Shown here one piece after another: positions 13,101-26,978 of a stretch of DNA of 64,000 nt. Origin of the DNA: Nipponacmea schrenckii (Eukaryota > Mollusca > Gastropoda > Lottiidae); NCBI GenBank assembly GCA_030562195.1, contig CM060200.1:6138001-6202000 (forward strand). Reading direction: 5' to 3'. Positions within the stretch are counted from its first letter, which is position 1. Every line of letters begins with the position of its first letter. Below the pieces are notes generated by a model. That model was not told where the DNA came from and did no database searches. It worked only from the letters and a program-made list of their open reading frames with translations. A program made the position numbers and the translations under genes.

Positions 13101-16100
13101 CGTTAAGCATACTCGACAATATAATAAAAGTAATAACACCAAGTATTATAATAAAAATAACAAAAATAGTATCTAATACCGCAATCTAAAACCTATAAAA
13201 TCAGTAAAATATATGTTGTAATTAGCGTAGATTATGGTTACTGCTATGGGTATGGAAAATGCAACAATATTCACCAGTGAAGAATCGTTGAAACAGTATT
13301 CTTGAATGGAACTGGGACATAGTTTTCTTCATAGTTGCATTATTAAGTGTTAACATGTTTGTTAATAACTCGAAAACTATATAATCTTACCAAAATAGTT
13401 GAATTTGTTTGTTCTGTTACGTTTTCGATCAGATTGTTTAAGGTGATTAACGAATATAATGTTGTATGATGGTGACTTTTTGTATCTCCCTTTGGTGTTC
13501 TTTGTACGTTCACACTTGGCATGTCTAGTTCAATTCTATAAACGCCTATTTCTTTTCTGTCAGATCGTTCACTTATAATTCCAAACAGGTATTGAATTGA
13601 TATTGGCTGAAATTGGATTGTTCACCCAAATGGTCTAAATATTTACATCAACAAGCATTTTGAAGGTAAAGTTTGTTATAATTAAAGTAACAACCATTTA
13701 TATAATCACATTGCGCTCAAATTTACTGGATCCAAATATCCAGATCCATTTATGCCAATTGCAAGTAGTGTCGCTGGAAATCAACTTCCTTCCAGTTTTT
13801 ACCTTAAGCATGGTCGACTTTAACCTGTAATGCATCGAATACCCCAAGTGTTAAAAGAAAAAGTGACTGGTAGATAACAAGTTAACGCTTGCTCCAAGTG
13901 GATGTTACTTAAAAATTGTTGATGGTTGTTAGATTGATTCAATTTGGAGGAATTTATGTTTTGGAAGGCTTGAGCTGAGCTCTTGGCAATTGGATGATAA
14001 TAGCTGTAAAAACAATATGGAATTCAAATTACTAAAGAACAGAATGACGACTTCAAATAATACTGAATACCATAGACCAATCGATAGCTGTGCTGGAGGA
14101 ATTGTATGAGTAAAGCCGATTATAAAATTGCAGTGTAAATATCTCAACAGTTCTTTCCCTTTCTAGGGGAATAATCACCGGGATCAAATAATACTGAACT
14201 CTGAACTTACTAATATATATTTACAATAATGTACATCAAACAAAGTATCTAAACACTTCTTTAAATGATAAAAAAATGACAACGGACTTTGGTTTCTTTA
14301 TATTCTGCTTAAATCAAAGCATTTCATTTGCATGTGTCTTTATAAAGGCCCACTCTTTTGAAATTATACCTGATGTGACCATGCCGTGATAACTAAGACA
14401 TGTTGTTTGTTAAATTTGTTGTTGCAAGTACTGTAATAAATCCAAAAACTAAACACTATTAGGTACACGGAATCTCTGAGTTGACAAACCTAGTCCAGAG
14501 TTCCGGAATAGCAATAACGAATTCGGCATGTTTCCGAAACCCTATTTAATATCTTGGAAGATATTATATGTATGATCAATGAATAGACACTGTTTAATTC
14601 AGAATAGCAAGCGACATCCGACTCGCTGTCAATGAATAAATAAAAAAAAACTCAATATTCAATATAAGGCAAAGTATGGACGTTATGTAGGTATGGCAAG
14701 ATACACACCATGTCAACAGTCTGACTCAGCAAGACAGTCCAGTCAACTGTACCTACTTCCTTCTAGAATTTCCTTTGATCTGTATTCCCTGGCAGTTTAA
14801 CCTTCTTTCTTAAGGTACTATGCCTTGCAGCCAGGTAGGTGACGTGTTCACCACTATTTGTTATGTAGGAGTATTGTTATTCTTGTTTATAACTAGTTTG
14901 TTTATATTATGATGCCGAAGGCTGTAAGAAATTTCCCTTATCAAAGAGGAAGTGGGGTACAGGTATCGTTTCCCCCGGGCTGTCAAACACCGTTGACACG
15001 GTATGTGGGCACTACAAGGAAGAAATCTCTTGATATGCTTATAAATTTGAAATATTTATGCTTTTCGTGGCATTTAATGTTAGTAAATATTAACAAAACT
15101 AGGAAGTTCGCTTTTATATGATTATTTCGAAATCTGCAATATCGAAAGATAAAGTACGCTGTAGGTGAAAACAGAAAGTTCCACGTTAAGTGTGTTCTTC
15201 ATCATGATTAAAATTAATGATTCTTTCCCAGCTAATATTTTCTCAGTTTTAGCTAAACGTATCATTTTCAAGAAGGATAATTAGACGTCTGGTTCGTTTG
15301 TATTCTACCGGAAGTGACGGTTTCCGAAATATTCAGACCGATATAAAATAATTACATGCAATTATTGTCTGAACAAAGCAAAAGAATTGATTAAATTTTG
15401 TCTACATTTTTAAGTGAATTTGAAAAACATTGAAAAACACATTTCTCTCCCATAAATTTCCAAAAATGTCCTCTGTTAAAACAAATTTGTAAGCTTTATG
15501 TGTGCTCATAATTATGTTTTCATTAACTCAAATTATTATTACTTTAATTATGCTCTACTTGCCAATGAACATGTAGACTGGGCTTATACAAGTCACGCTG
15601 TAAATACAAATAGCACATGAAGTCTGAAACGAACATAAATCCTTGTATGATTTCGACAGATTATCAAAATAGCATTCTGAACAAACATGGTACAAATTAC
15701 TTCTTTCTTTTTTATCGAGAGAAATTCGGATATCTTAAATCCACGATTAAAATTATATGGTTTCCGGCTGTTCACATTTTTTATTGAACGATAAGGCGAT
15801 TATTTCCTGTGTTAATATGTGTTTTTCTCTATATCCACAGTCAGATAAACTATATCATCATATACTCTGCTCTAATCTTCTAAATTCCTTCATTTTTTTA
15901 ACAAATCTTTTCAACATTTGGTCTTATATCGACATATTTCAGTATAAAGATCAAGTCTTACTTGCGTTACTGACAAAACAAACTAATTGTGTAACATTGA
16001 AAGTAAAATACAGATATTGATTGCAAATTGTGTAATGATATTTAGAGACTCAACTTGTCAGATATAAAATCGAAGATAGTGAACTGTGCTTTCAGCAATA

Positions 16101-19100
16101 CACATTATGGAGGAACTTATGAAACACTTTTAAAGTACAGGCTCAACAGAGCAGGTATAAAATCCGAAAGTATCAAACGAGCAAACTGGAAGTAATATGG
16201 CACAGAATAACATACTTTTAAATTCAGGGAATATTGTAAGTCGTCAATGGCATCATCAGACTTTAAAACCTTTTAATATTGCCGAATATTCCTCAAAATT
16301 TCACTTTGTAGTTGAACTATTTTACTCCTCTATATATTGCTGGTTGCTTAGTTTGAATTTGTATACTTTTGTACATTTGTTTTTAAATAGGCATTGGCTT
16401 TGGGTGCGGTACTCTGTAGGAGTTTGTCCAACCATTCCCTATGGTAGTTGAGTTGTAATGATAACACTATTCAACCATATTCCATACAGTTTTTTGCACT
16501 TGTTTGAATGTATTTCCGAATCTGTTTATTGTATGTTCCGAATATATCTAGACCAAATTATAAGATTTCGCAGTGTCATTCTTCTGCCATTTTCTGAAAA
16601 CCAGCGTTTGTTCAACAAAGCAGCAGTGTTGTCATAATCATGGACCATGATCATTCTTTGAGGAGATTTAAATTGGTTTATAAGTACTTTTGTACAATTT
16701 TCTCGTTATCTGTGTAGAATAATTCTTCAGTTAACGCTTCGTTAATATTGTAAAGGTTTATTTGCAGAAAGCTCGACAAACTAGACAGATAATCATTATA
16801 CAATACATAGTAATTGTGCTCATTCTGTAAGCCTAGATTGAGACAGACAAATATGAAAGGTTATAAGACAATTTTCATGTACTCTTTCTAAGGACACAAA
16901 TTTTGACAGCTGTTAGTCTATCCATCACATATATTAGCTTTAAGAGAATGTAAGCCTTTTAATTAAGAATATAACAAATAAACAGAATAAAGCCATAAAG
17001 ACACCTTATTGCTGTTAATTTAGAATCAGGAATAAAATACGAGAGCCAGACGTTCCTATATACCGGTACCAATCATTTTTATTGCCGACATATATTTACG
17101 GGTCAGAAGTTTTCGCTATGTAGAGGAATTGTATAGCAATTGTGCTATTAATTGATCCCATGTCTAATGTTTATCACCAGTATATACAGACCAAGGTTTG
17201 CCAAAGTTAACAAAATATACATATAGCAAAGAGCAAAGAGTGTTATACCACCACATGACAGTTATTCCTAAAAATAACCTGGTTTGTCAGCGCAAGACGG
17301 CATCATTAAAGCAAGAAAATAGTGAGCATTGTAAATGGTACCCAGAAGAAACATGACACTAAGACCTAAATAAATGATGAGTAAAATATCATCAGGACTC
17401 CTTTAACATTAAATGAACAAGGCTTGAGAGAAGCTACATAACAATTTCGACTCTTTACTTAAATGCTCTATGAAAGGTTGTAAAATAGACAAAATTGTCA
17501 TTATCACAAAAAATCCGCATTATCATATTCTCGGTGGAACCCTACCTCTTCCCGATTGAACATGAAAACCAGTTGACCCCTTCGTAGGAATATTTAACTT
17601 CTAAAGTAACCAAAGCCTCTCTAGAGTTAAGCGCCATTTTCTCTGAACATGTATAACAGAGTGAATTAATGTTTTTATAAATTAATACAAATTTTAAACC
17701 ATATAATTCAGGAATAATTCCATATCTGATGGCAGTATAAACAACTGTATGCAAATATGATCATTAAAATAGCTTTAATGTCTCCTTGATGGAGTGCAAT
17801 TACTTACACTTACTTTACCAAGTTACCTAATTTTTCTTAACACACCTTAATCTAAATAAAATTATGTTCAAGTTTTCTACCTCAGTCCCGTTCTAATGAC
17901 ATTACTTATAATATCATAGCCCGTTATACTTGATAATAACGGCAAATTGGTGGAAAGAAAAACATAAATTTTGTCACTTTTAAAGATGTATTGGCTAGCG
18001 ACATAGAACCACCTGAAAACACATGAGATGCCTCACATTCATATCATTACAATTGTAATGAAGCGATGGAAATGGCACTCAATTAAAACCTTTCTGGCAT
18101 TGTCATGATTCTTTATAATTGTTGGAAAAAGTACATTTCTTTCATTTCTATTAATGACAGCCATAGACTTTTATCGCTTCTTAATTACCTTTGTTAGTCG
18201 CCGAGTAGATCTAAAAACAGATTACGGTCTATGAAGGCATTCAAATCAGAAAACATTCTTCCTTGAAGACTATCTGTAGGAAATGGGTTGGTTTCCTTCA
18301 AAACTAAGAAACTATATTATCACACAAGTAACCTTATTTCGATCACTTGATGACCAACGACAAAAGACGAGTTAATTAGAAATTGGCCGCATTTAAAAAT
18401 AAAATAGTATAAAATAAAAGAAAATTTTAATGAAGTAGAGAAGAGTATGGCATACCTTTACAAAAATAATCACGACTAAGCTTGTTTTGATTCTCTGCTG
18501 TCATATGGTTAAAGTCAGTAATTTATGATCTCTGTTACCATAAAATATTTAATAAGTAAAATTATTTCTTTTGTGAACTATATATCAACTGTTGGTACCC
18601 GATATAGTTAATACAAGTACAAGAACAATTTCTTTTCAATGTCATAGTATAACAGCATTGGAAGAAAACGCTTTCAAATTACATAAAATGTAAGGAATTA
18701 AAAAAAAAAAAAAAAAAAAAAAGTCGAAGACCCCTCCAATATTAAATTTCTGCAGTCGCCACTGTCTAGTATGTCTCAATAGTCCATAATTAGCCCATAA
18801 CTAGCTTATTAAGTAAGGATTCCAATGATCGACCAATTTAACATTTCTAAGGAATTTAAGTGTCTTCACACGCAAATGTCAAAGGACCTTGGAATCAAAG
18901 TTCCGAGTGTTATGTTTCCAAAATATAGTATAAAACAATGGTTTTGAAAGTAACGGGTTTTTAAAATGATTTCTTATCCATTCTCCTTCAAACTCGGTTT
19001 GGTTAATAATATTGTATATGAAAATATTAGATTATATGAAAATGTGGCATATAAGATAATCTTGACCTTATTTAATCGCGTGAACTAAAAATGAAATCTA

Positions 19101-20737
19101 TATTTAGGTTCTCAATCAGTTTCAGTTGACCAAGAACCGGGTTGTTCAGAAAGTCACATTACCATTCGGACCATATTTTAATTTAAAGCGAAAACTCGCC
19201 CAGTTTCATACGTCTTTCTCTTGAATCGATAAACTTTCATCGAACCTTGAAGTCCCACCTTGTGAAAGAGTTGTTTTTGGTAGAAATGTAAGAAATTAGC
19301 ACGTGTTTCATTCTGATATTTTACAGAAGGTAATTTAAGATAAAATGTAGGGTTTTTTATCAAAAAATATCGGAAGAAAGTGTGTTTATTTCAAATTTCC
19401 GAAATAAATTGATTTATACTCAAAAGACAGAAGACATCAGATGCAAACCAGATTGGTTAAAACCTCACAAACACAACAAAAAGATATATATTTAACAGAT
19501 AACATAAAGCATATTAAGCAAAACGTCTTATACATAACAGAACTACCTTTCAATGTAACACCAGATATGAACCAGCCAGCTTAAAACCGCGTGGTGTCGA
19601 TAGCAAACTTTTAGCACACGAACACTTTCTTCATGTTTTGTCTTTCAATTACTATAACTAACAACAACTATCTGATTTGCAACATCTATATCCACCCACC
19701 TACCTATACCGTTCATGAACCGAAGAAAGCAATTCTTCCTTTTCATTATGACATTACTTTTTATTTATGGTTGATATACATGTACTTCCTTATATAAAGT
19801 TCATTGGCTTCTATACCAATGTATTTCTAACCCGTTGTTTTTGGATTTAGGGTTTCGTTTTGCGGTCCGAATCGTAAGTATAACTTGATAGACTGTAAGT
19901 ACTTGTATCTACTTTACTTTTCACATGAAAAATAACTAGTAGTATAAAAACACCCCAATCTTATTAAAGTCAAACTAAAATTTCATGTCCTGACAAGTTG
20001 TCTGTCCTATAAGTCTTTACTTAAACGTCTTGACTTTTTAAAATAAGTCTGTGTGTTCAAATTTTGAAAAGAAAAAAAAGAGTCATTGTTGGAAGATTTC
20101 TGTTGACAGTATAGAATATCAGTAAAAACTGGACTGTGCCTTGTTGAACCTGTTAATATATCACTGCTAAGTGTTCATTGAGATACTTCAAGTCATCTCT
20201 TCCATAGTTCAAAATGGTAGCCCTGAGGGAAATATAGAATAATCGTTTTCTAGACATTTTTAAAGTAGCTATAAAATTACATTTCTATTAACTAGCACGT
20301 CATCTTCATAATTATAAAAAGATAATCTTTTCCCAAAGAGAAACTTCCCTTTTAAACCAAGAATATTGCTCGTGGACTTGAACGAAAACATTTAAATGTC
20401 GTTTTATTAAAAAAATAATAGTTGATTATAAGGATTAATTTATAGAAATTGCTTATAAATCCTTCCGTTTCACGAAAAAAAAAAATCCGCTACCGTAATT
20501 ACATTTTATTGCGCTCAGAAGTTTCTAAAAATAATTGTGGAGGTTAAAGAGTTCTAAAGAAATAAATGAATTCCTCAAAGATACTTTAGATAACTGACCC
20601 GAACTGATATTGAAATTATTTTCTGAATATGCCAAGAAACATATTTAGTTCTGTTTACAAACTAAATGATTTTAGAGGTTACAAGATACAATTCAGTCAT
20701 ACAACTAAGGTTAAATATAATTATCTGAATATGTATT
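13101..20737. other. Non-coding stretch with one possible transposon terminus
   Basis: No exon recognised. At 18698-18770 a run of about 22 A is followed by GACCCCTCCAATATTAAATT and ends in CGCCACTG. On the minus strand this reads CAGTGGCG then a G-rich stretch, resembling termini of some DNA transposons. The partner end was not found, so the call is weak. Confidence 0.3.
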
Positions 20738-22036
20738 ATGATTTAGTTAAGCAACATCTGCGTCTTTAACATTTTTCACTTAAACAAAATCTGAGTTTGT
20801 AATATGATTTAGTTAAGCAAAATCTGAGTTTGTAATATGATTTAGTTAAGCCAAATCTGAGTTTGAAATGTGATTTAGTTAAGCAAAATCTAAGTTTGTA
20901 ATATGATTTGGTTAAGCAAAATCTAAGTTTGTAATATGATTTAGTTAAGCAAAATCTGAGTTTGTAATATGATTTAGTTAAGCAAAATCTGAGTTTGTAA
21001 TATGATTTAGTTAAGCAAAATCTGAGTTTGTAATATGATTTAGTTAAGCAAAATCTGAGTTTGTAATATGATTTAGTTAAGCAAAATCTGAGTTTGTAAT
21101 ATGATTTAGTTAAGCAAAATCTGAGTTTGTAATATGATTTGGTTATGCAAAATCTGAGTTTGTAATATGATTTAGTTAAGCAAAATCTGAGTTTGTAATA
21201 AGATTTGGTTAAGCAAAATCTAAGTTTGTAATATGATTTAGTTAAGCAAAATCTGAGTTTGTAATATGATTTAGTTAAGCAAAATCTGAGTTTGTAATAT
21301 GATTTAGTTAAGCAAAATCTGAGTTTTTAATATGATTTAGCTAAGCAAAATGTAAGTTTGTAATATGATTTAGTTAAGCAAAATGTAAGTTTGTAATATG
21401 ATTTGGTTAAGCAAAATCTAAGTTTGTAATATGATTTAGTTAAGCAAAATCTGAGTTTGTAATATGATTTAGTTAAGCAAAATCTGAGTTTGTAATATGC
21501 TTTAGTTAAGCAAAATCTGAGTTTGTAATATGATTTAGTTAAGCAAAATCTGAGTTTGTAATATGATTTAGTTAAGCAAAATCTGAGTTTGTAATATGAT
21601 TTGGTTAAGCAAAATCTAAGTTTGTAATATGATTTAGTTAAGCAAAATCTGAGTTTGTAATATGATTTAGTTAAGCAAAATCTGAGTTTGTAATAAGATT
21701 TGGTTAAGCAAAATCTAAGTTTGTAATATGATTTAGTTAAGCAAAATCTGAGTTTGTAATATGATTTAGTTAAGCAAAATCTGAGTTTGTAATATGATTT
21801 AGTTAAGCAAAATCTGAGTTTGTAATATGATTTAGTTAAGCAAAATCTGAGTTTGTAATATGATTTAGTTAAGCAAAATCTGAGTTTGTAATATGATTTA
21901 GTTAAGCAAAATCTGAGTTTGTAATATGATTTAGTAAGCAAAATCTGAGTTTGTAATATGATTTAGTTAAGCAAAATCTGAGTTTGTAATATGATTTAGT
22001 TAAGCAAAATCTGAGTTTGTAATATGATTTAGTTCA
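20738..22036. repeat. 33-bp minisatellite, about 39 units
   Basis: Tandem copies of a 33-base unit whose core is ATGATTTAGTTAAGCAAAAT then CTGAGTTTGTAAT. Outer units are diverged and inner units nearly identical. A variant with GGTTAAGC and CTAAG recurs near 20905, 21201, 21398, 21598 and 21695, spaced close to multiples of 99 bases (three units), which suggests past duplication of three-unit blocks. Because 33 is divisible by 3, one minus-strand frame stays open for 204 codons (21327-21941) as an 11-residue repeat; a unit lacking one T near 21933 closes it. I do not regard it as a protein. Confidence 0.95.
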
Positions 22037-22039
22037 TCT

Positions 22040-23357
22040 GAGTCTTTAACATGATACGGTAAAACAACATATGTAATGTTAGTTTGTAAAGAACAATTTG
22101 CTCTTCTTTTTGTTTAATGACCGAGTTAGAACAATATTGTAAGCACAGGACTTGTCGTGCCACAAGAAGAATCTATACCGTTACATAACACTCTCACCTG
22201 TATACTGGACACCATTGTTCATTATTTCTTAACTGCGCAGTGCAAATACTTTAACGATTTTTTGGTTCGGTTTGTCTGTTTTGGGTTTTTTATTGACTTA
22301 TACAAGTAGATGTACTGTAATGATATATAGTAGTTAAAAGTTGATTATGGAAGACATGCTGTACTGGGCGTTTGTACCAATAATTCAAATAATGACCTAG
22401 AATGTTGAGAATGCGAGCATTATTAGATAACATGTAGGGTCTTGCAACTCTCTTTGAGTACAGAAGACACCATGTTATCACTTCAACATGTTCAGATTTC
22501 AATACCAGTACAAATAGGTTGAATATTAAAGAAGTCTATCTAGCTTGCTCACGATAAAAATTGTGTAATGATTTTTGATGACAGGATGTTGACCTTTTGA
22601 TCTATGATAATCAATAGTGATTATGTTCCAAGACACCCCATCACCTATTTGGTCATTCTCTATTGCCAGACGATGTCAGTGAAGACTGAAGACTTGATGG
22701 ATTTAATTGTGTATGGAATTTTAATTTTCTGAGATGACTAGAGATACTTCTGAAATCTTTGTTAGCCACAATATACAATGATTGAGGTTGTCAGCTAACG
22801 AGACACTCAAGTCGCCTACAATATTCATTGTAACGTTTAGTCATAAAAATAGGTACTTTACTTCTTTGTAAACTATGTGTTTGCTTCTTTTTTAAGCGTT
22901 TGATCACTTATTTACGTTTTTTGTTTTCTATACATTGCAGTTTACCTTTTTGCCCTGAAGAAGGATGACTTGACAGGATCACATTACTCTTTTTCGATTT
23001 TCCGAAGGATCTTAACCAATTAGCTCAGGATGCACGCGTTTATTTTCAAACCCTGAACGCTTTTCTTTGCCAAGTTCATTCAAGAAATCCAGATAATTAA
23101 ACTTATTTAATGATGTACTTGAAAAGAAAGACTCATTTGCAGTGTCTATTTTTAGGATACCACCAAGTGCTTAAAAGGTTTACAGAAATTTGACGCCTTT
23201 ACTAGTGCGTTGGCGACACTTTCAACACTTTCAATAAAGTTTTATTCAATCAGAATTTGAAATGAAGAAATGCAGATGACGTTCACCAAATTGATAAATT
23301 TCTTTAAAAAAAAAACAGCTTTTATGACTTCTATTTTATTTATAGCAAAGAGGAAGA
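22040..23357. other. Non-coding stretch, nothing recognised
   Basis: No exon or named repeat could be supported. Confidence 0.35.
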
Positions 23358-23760
23358 TTGGTAGGGTAATAATTCGTGTAGTTTTTAATTAACAATTGTA
23401 TTTTTCAACTAGGTGATAAATATTTCCACCTTGGTGAGAATTAGGTAATAATTCCTGTAGTTTAATTTGAAAACTTAATTGTTCAGCTTCATGAAAATTA
23501 GGTGAAAATTCATGTAGTGTTTAAATAAAAACTTGATTGTCCATTGAGGTAAGTATATTTTATCTTGGGTGAAAATTAGGTGTTTTTTTAGCTGACGTTT
23601 TTTAGGTAAAAGCAATGATTTTTTCTAGGTGAAAATTAATATTTTTTAAAAACTACCGGACTTATCACCTAATTTTCTTTACCTAGGTCAAAATACAGTA
23701 TTTGTTACCAAGGTGAAAATTTAAGTTTTTAAATGAGAACTACAAGAATTATCACCAATT
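23358..23760. repeat. Compound foldback of AGGTGAAAATT-type units
   Basis: Several diverged units carrying GGTGA(A/T)AATTC(A/T)TGTAGT occur directly at about 23362, 23448 and 23498, and in reverse complement at about 23650-23755. ACCTTGG/CCAAGGT blocks mirror each other in the same way. The arrangement is a foldback built from tandem units; no coding content. Confidence 0.5.
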
Positions 23761-25193
23761 TTTTGTTTGGATTAACGTATAAAGTCGAACTGATACATTG
23801 ATATTTGAGGTCAGTTATTTTCGACCATTAAAACTATTTCCAGAAAGTCCAGTATCTTTTATAAATATTTGAGTTTATTGAATTTTTCTGGCACTAAGAG
23901 AATGCCAATCCGGTATTCAATATACTTTAGCTTGCATAAGTTGGATGGTAATAGCGTTTTACCGATTACTGAATTCGAGAAAGAATGGACACAGCACAGT
24001 TTCATGTCGTTGGGATTGTCTTCATTATCCAATTAACAATCATCAGGAACTATATCCCATTCAGACTTAATGAAATCTAAATTGTATATGATTCAACAAA
24101 TTGATTTTTGTAAAGATGATTATAGATTTATCATGAAAAAATCTACCTGGATAATTAAAGGAATTATTTTGAATTTTGTATGTCTGATTTACATTTCAGT
24201 CAATGATATAAGGACTGGCGCCCCCGCAGTTTGATCACAAAGTTCAAAATGAAGAAGGTAATTATATTAAAAGTTAAAAGTCTTGACAGTGTCGATGACA
24301 TTCTTCTTGGACGCACTTTAACGCCGGTGTGGTGGTAGCTTTGTCGCGTTCGAGATAATGATAGGCTTTCTGTGCTCCTTTTATCCCATATGTATCAGGT
24401 ACGCATACACGTGTTTATATGATGAATTATGACTTCCTGTTTTACTTCACACTGAAACCTTACGATTTTACATAACTATATTTATATATTTTATAGAGTG
24501 ATTAGCGGACAGCTCAATTTCAACTATCTGTATTTTGTACATGATGTCCTAGTCCGAAACTTGCTGACTCTATTCCCAGCCTCTGATATATAATCTAGGT
24601 ACCCAAAACTTGGGATTTTCCAAACCCCCGCAGATGCGAGGTTTTTAAACGTATTTACATACCTCGAATCCACCAAACCTCGATATATTTGCAAAGACAG
24701 ATGTTTTTGTAGTTCAGTCATACCATCATTATCCCCTTACACCATATATGTCACGCCTGTGGTTGCGTCAAAGTTTTTTTCAAGAATTTCACTCAGTCGC
24801 CATCTTAAATTACGTGCGCATTAAAAGGCTATCAAAGGGTTGGAGTAGATTCAGAAAGTTTCGGACTACTTGTCCTCGCTCATTCCAATAAGTTTATTTG
24901 ACTCATTTAAAACAGACCATGGTTACGGCCATGGGCATAACAATGTTCATCAGCAGAATTGCCACTTCCGTCGCCATATTTCATTATCAACCGGGCTGAC
25001 AGGTATAGCGGAACTGTGTTATCAGTTCATCTTGTCAAACAAGTACTAAACGATGACACCCATTGCGACCCATACACGACATGTATAACTACTATTCAAT
25101 TCAGAAATCAATTGTGAAATGTATGACAGGCTTAGTACGACTCTTTACTGACTCTTCCTGTTTGGTGAAATTAGGCTGTGTACTTTTCTGACC
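23761..25193. other. Non-coding stretch, nothing recognised
   Basis: No supported exon. A short ATG-containing segment before a gtaatt at about 24250 could be imagined as a first exon but has no partner. Confidence 0.3.
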
Positions 25194-25654
25194 ATTTCAA
25201 ATCCATGATACAATTGTAAATATTGCTAACTTACCAGCTGTTTAGTCTAGTACTTATCTATACCCTATAGTTATTAAATTCCGGCAGACCTGTTCATCCT
25301 TTTGTAGGAAATTAACATTAAAATATAATCTAAAAATGGCATTTATGAACATTAAAATGGACATAAATAAATAAGACCAATCTTATGGATATATTACTTC
25401 TCTTTTTATTTGAATTCAATTCACATACAGGAATTACGTTGCTAAATATTAAAGAAAAGATCCATAATAGTGATCTTATTTAGTAATGTCCTATCATACT
25501 TCTAAATGACATTTAAAGATTATACTTTAGTATTAATTAGGTACAGAAGGATGAACGGGTCTGCTGGAATTTAATATACTAAGAGTATAGATAAGTACTA
25601 GACTAAACAGCTGGTAAGCTAGCAATAGTCCCAATTATACCATGGATTTGAAAT
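25194..25654. mobile_element. Long foldback element, ~460 bp, nearly all stem
   Basis: ATTTCAAATCCATG at 25194 is mirrored by CATGGATTTGAAAT ending at 25654. Inside, AGCTTACCAGCTGTTTAGTC, TAGTACTTATCTATAC, GTTCATCCTT and ATTATGGAT-type blocks continue to pair inward, so each arm is about 200-210 bases and the loop only about 40 bases near 25405-25445. The arms differ at many positions, so the element is old. It is non-coding and best read as a foldback MITE; transcribed it would form a long hairpin. Confidence 0.85.
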
Positions 25655-25734
25655 TTTCATATAAATCAGACCACGCTAAAGTAAGTTGCTAAAAATTCAT
25701 TGAAATCAATGGAGTTTTACGTCCTACTCTTAGA

Positions 25735-26036
25735 AATGTTGCAACACCACTTTCTTATCTTAACATCTCATGTAATCAGCCTTGGGAGCTGCGTTACCGA
25801 TTATCAGAGGGGTAATGCATGTTCGCAGTCAAGTCTACCGGTCTGCTGCCTGTTTTTGTGGAGTGTCTGTTGGCCGAGTGGTCTAGACATGTAGTTGACA
25901 TGTGGTTGACATGTATTGCTGGCGATTAGGTGCCTGACTCTGAGATCGCTGGTTCGAAACCCGTTCGGGTCTCAACCAATTTTCAGCACTAGAATCTGTG
26001 CTAAACCAAGAAAATAATGTTGCAACACCACTTTCT
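25735..26036 (+). mobile_element. SINE-like insertion flanked by 21-bp direct repeats
   Basis: A perfect 21-base direct repeat containing TGTTGCAACACCACTTTCT occurs at 25735-25755 and 26016-26036 and looks like a target duplication. The 260 bases between carry a tRNA-like core: A box TGGCCGAGTGG at 25871, then TGCCTGACTCTGAGATCGCT and B box GGTTCGAAACC at 25951, close to a tRNA-Leu/Ser-type pattern. A and B boxes are further apart than usual because ACATGTAGTTGAC-like copies are repeated between them. About 115 bases precede the A box, which is odd for a simple tRNA-SINE. Confidence 0.7.
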
Positions 26037-26489
26037 AAATGGCATCTTATCCTCTCAAATACTAAAAGTAGTTAAACTAAACCTCGAACGAGCGAGTCTT
26101 TAATATTTAATGGATTTTTAACGACATTTATTTATGATACTGTTACTGGGGGTCAATTCGTAGATAGTAAAAAGACCACACAAAGGGTTCTGGTTTCAGC
26201 GGTTTATTAGATAACTATAACCAAACTTCATCCTGCTAATTTGTATGACAGATACAAGTTAAAGAAAGTATATATAATAATCATATTCTACATAAACATA
26301 ATTAAACACTACACTAAATAAATAGCTTACCCTAAAGAGGGGTTTTGCTGGCTAGTCAGACTATCAAAGGTGAAGTACCTTCAATCTGTAATAAAATATG
26401 TAAAGGTGTGAAAATGCAATATGATGTTTAAAAGTATGTTTGAATGAATGTGGTGAAATGTATAAATTAACTTGAACCATTACTATTAA

Positions 26490-26978
26490 AGGGGCCCAGG
26501 CTTGATTTTTAGGGGTCGTTTTGGGCCTTTGTTACATTTAAACAGTCCTCAGAAACATTCAAGCTCTGAGAAAATCGCAAAATAACTTGAAATATGCCTC
26601 AAACAAAAAATTTCACTTTTCATTTTTTCCGTGCTGTACGCGGCTGGTCTCCAGTCAGACTGAAAATTGTCTGTCCTGTTGACAAAGTCTACAATTGAAA
26701 AATGCGTTGTAGTCTGTTTATATAGATGACCGCTATTGCACGACGGGAAGGATAACTCTTTGATTATCAAGACGAACCGTTTTCCAATATGGCGGGACGT
26801 TCGTAATTTCTTAAGTCATAATGATTTTTCAAACACGGATAATTATGGATACACATGGATTTGAAGGCTCAAATTTCAAAGGTAAGCTCTGTAGACTATT
26901 TCTGATTAGCTAACCAAAAGATTTCATGTGTTTGAGGCTGTCGGATGATTGTCCGAAACAAATAAAGCCTGGGCCGCT
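26490..26978. mobile_element. MITE with TTAA flanks and GGCCCAGGCTT termini
   Basis: TTAA at 26486-26489 and 26979-26982 flank termini AGGGGCCCAGGCTTGATT and, in reverse complement at the right, AGCGGCCCAGGCTTTATT (16 of 18 bases match). No transposase. TTAA target use is known for piggyBac, but the terminal bases are not the usual CCC/CCY, so superfamily is uncertain. Confidence 0.75.

Noticed and set aside
21327..21941. 204-codon minus-strand open frame made of 11-residue repeats
   Set aside because: It is the minisatellite read in a frame without stops; 33-bp units automatically keep it open, and a one-base deletion in a unit ends it.
20738..22036. CRISPR-like array
   Set aside because: Units are contiguous 33-bp tandem repeats with no unique spacers, in a eukaryotic context.
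25951..25980. Possible tRNA gene (GGTTCGAAACC)
   Set aside because: A and B boxes are too far apart, the arms do not make a cloverleaf, and the region is inside an insertion with a target duplication.
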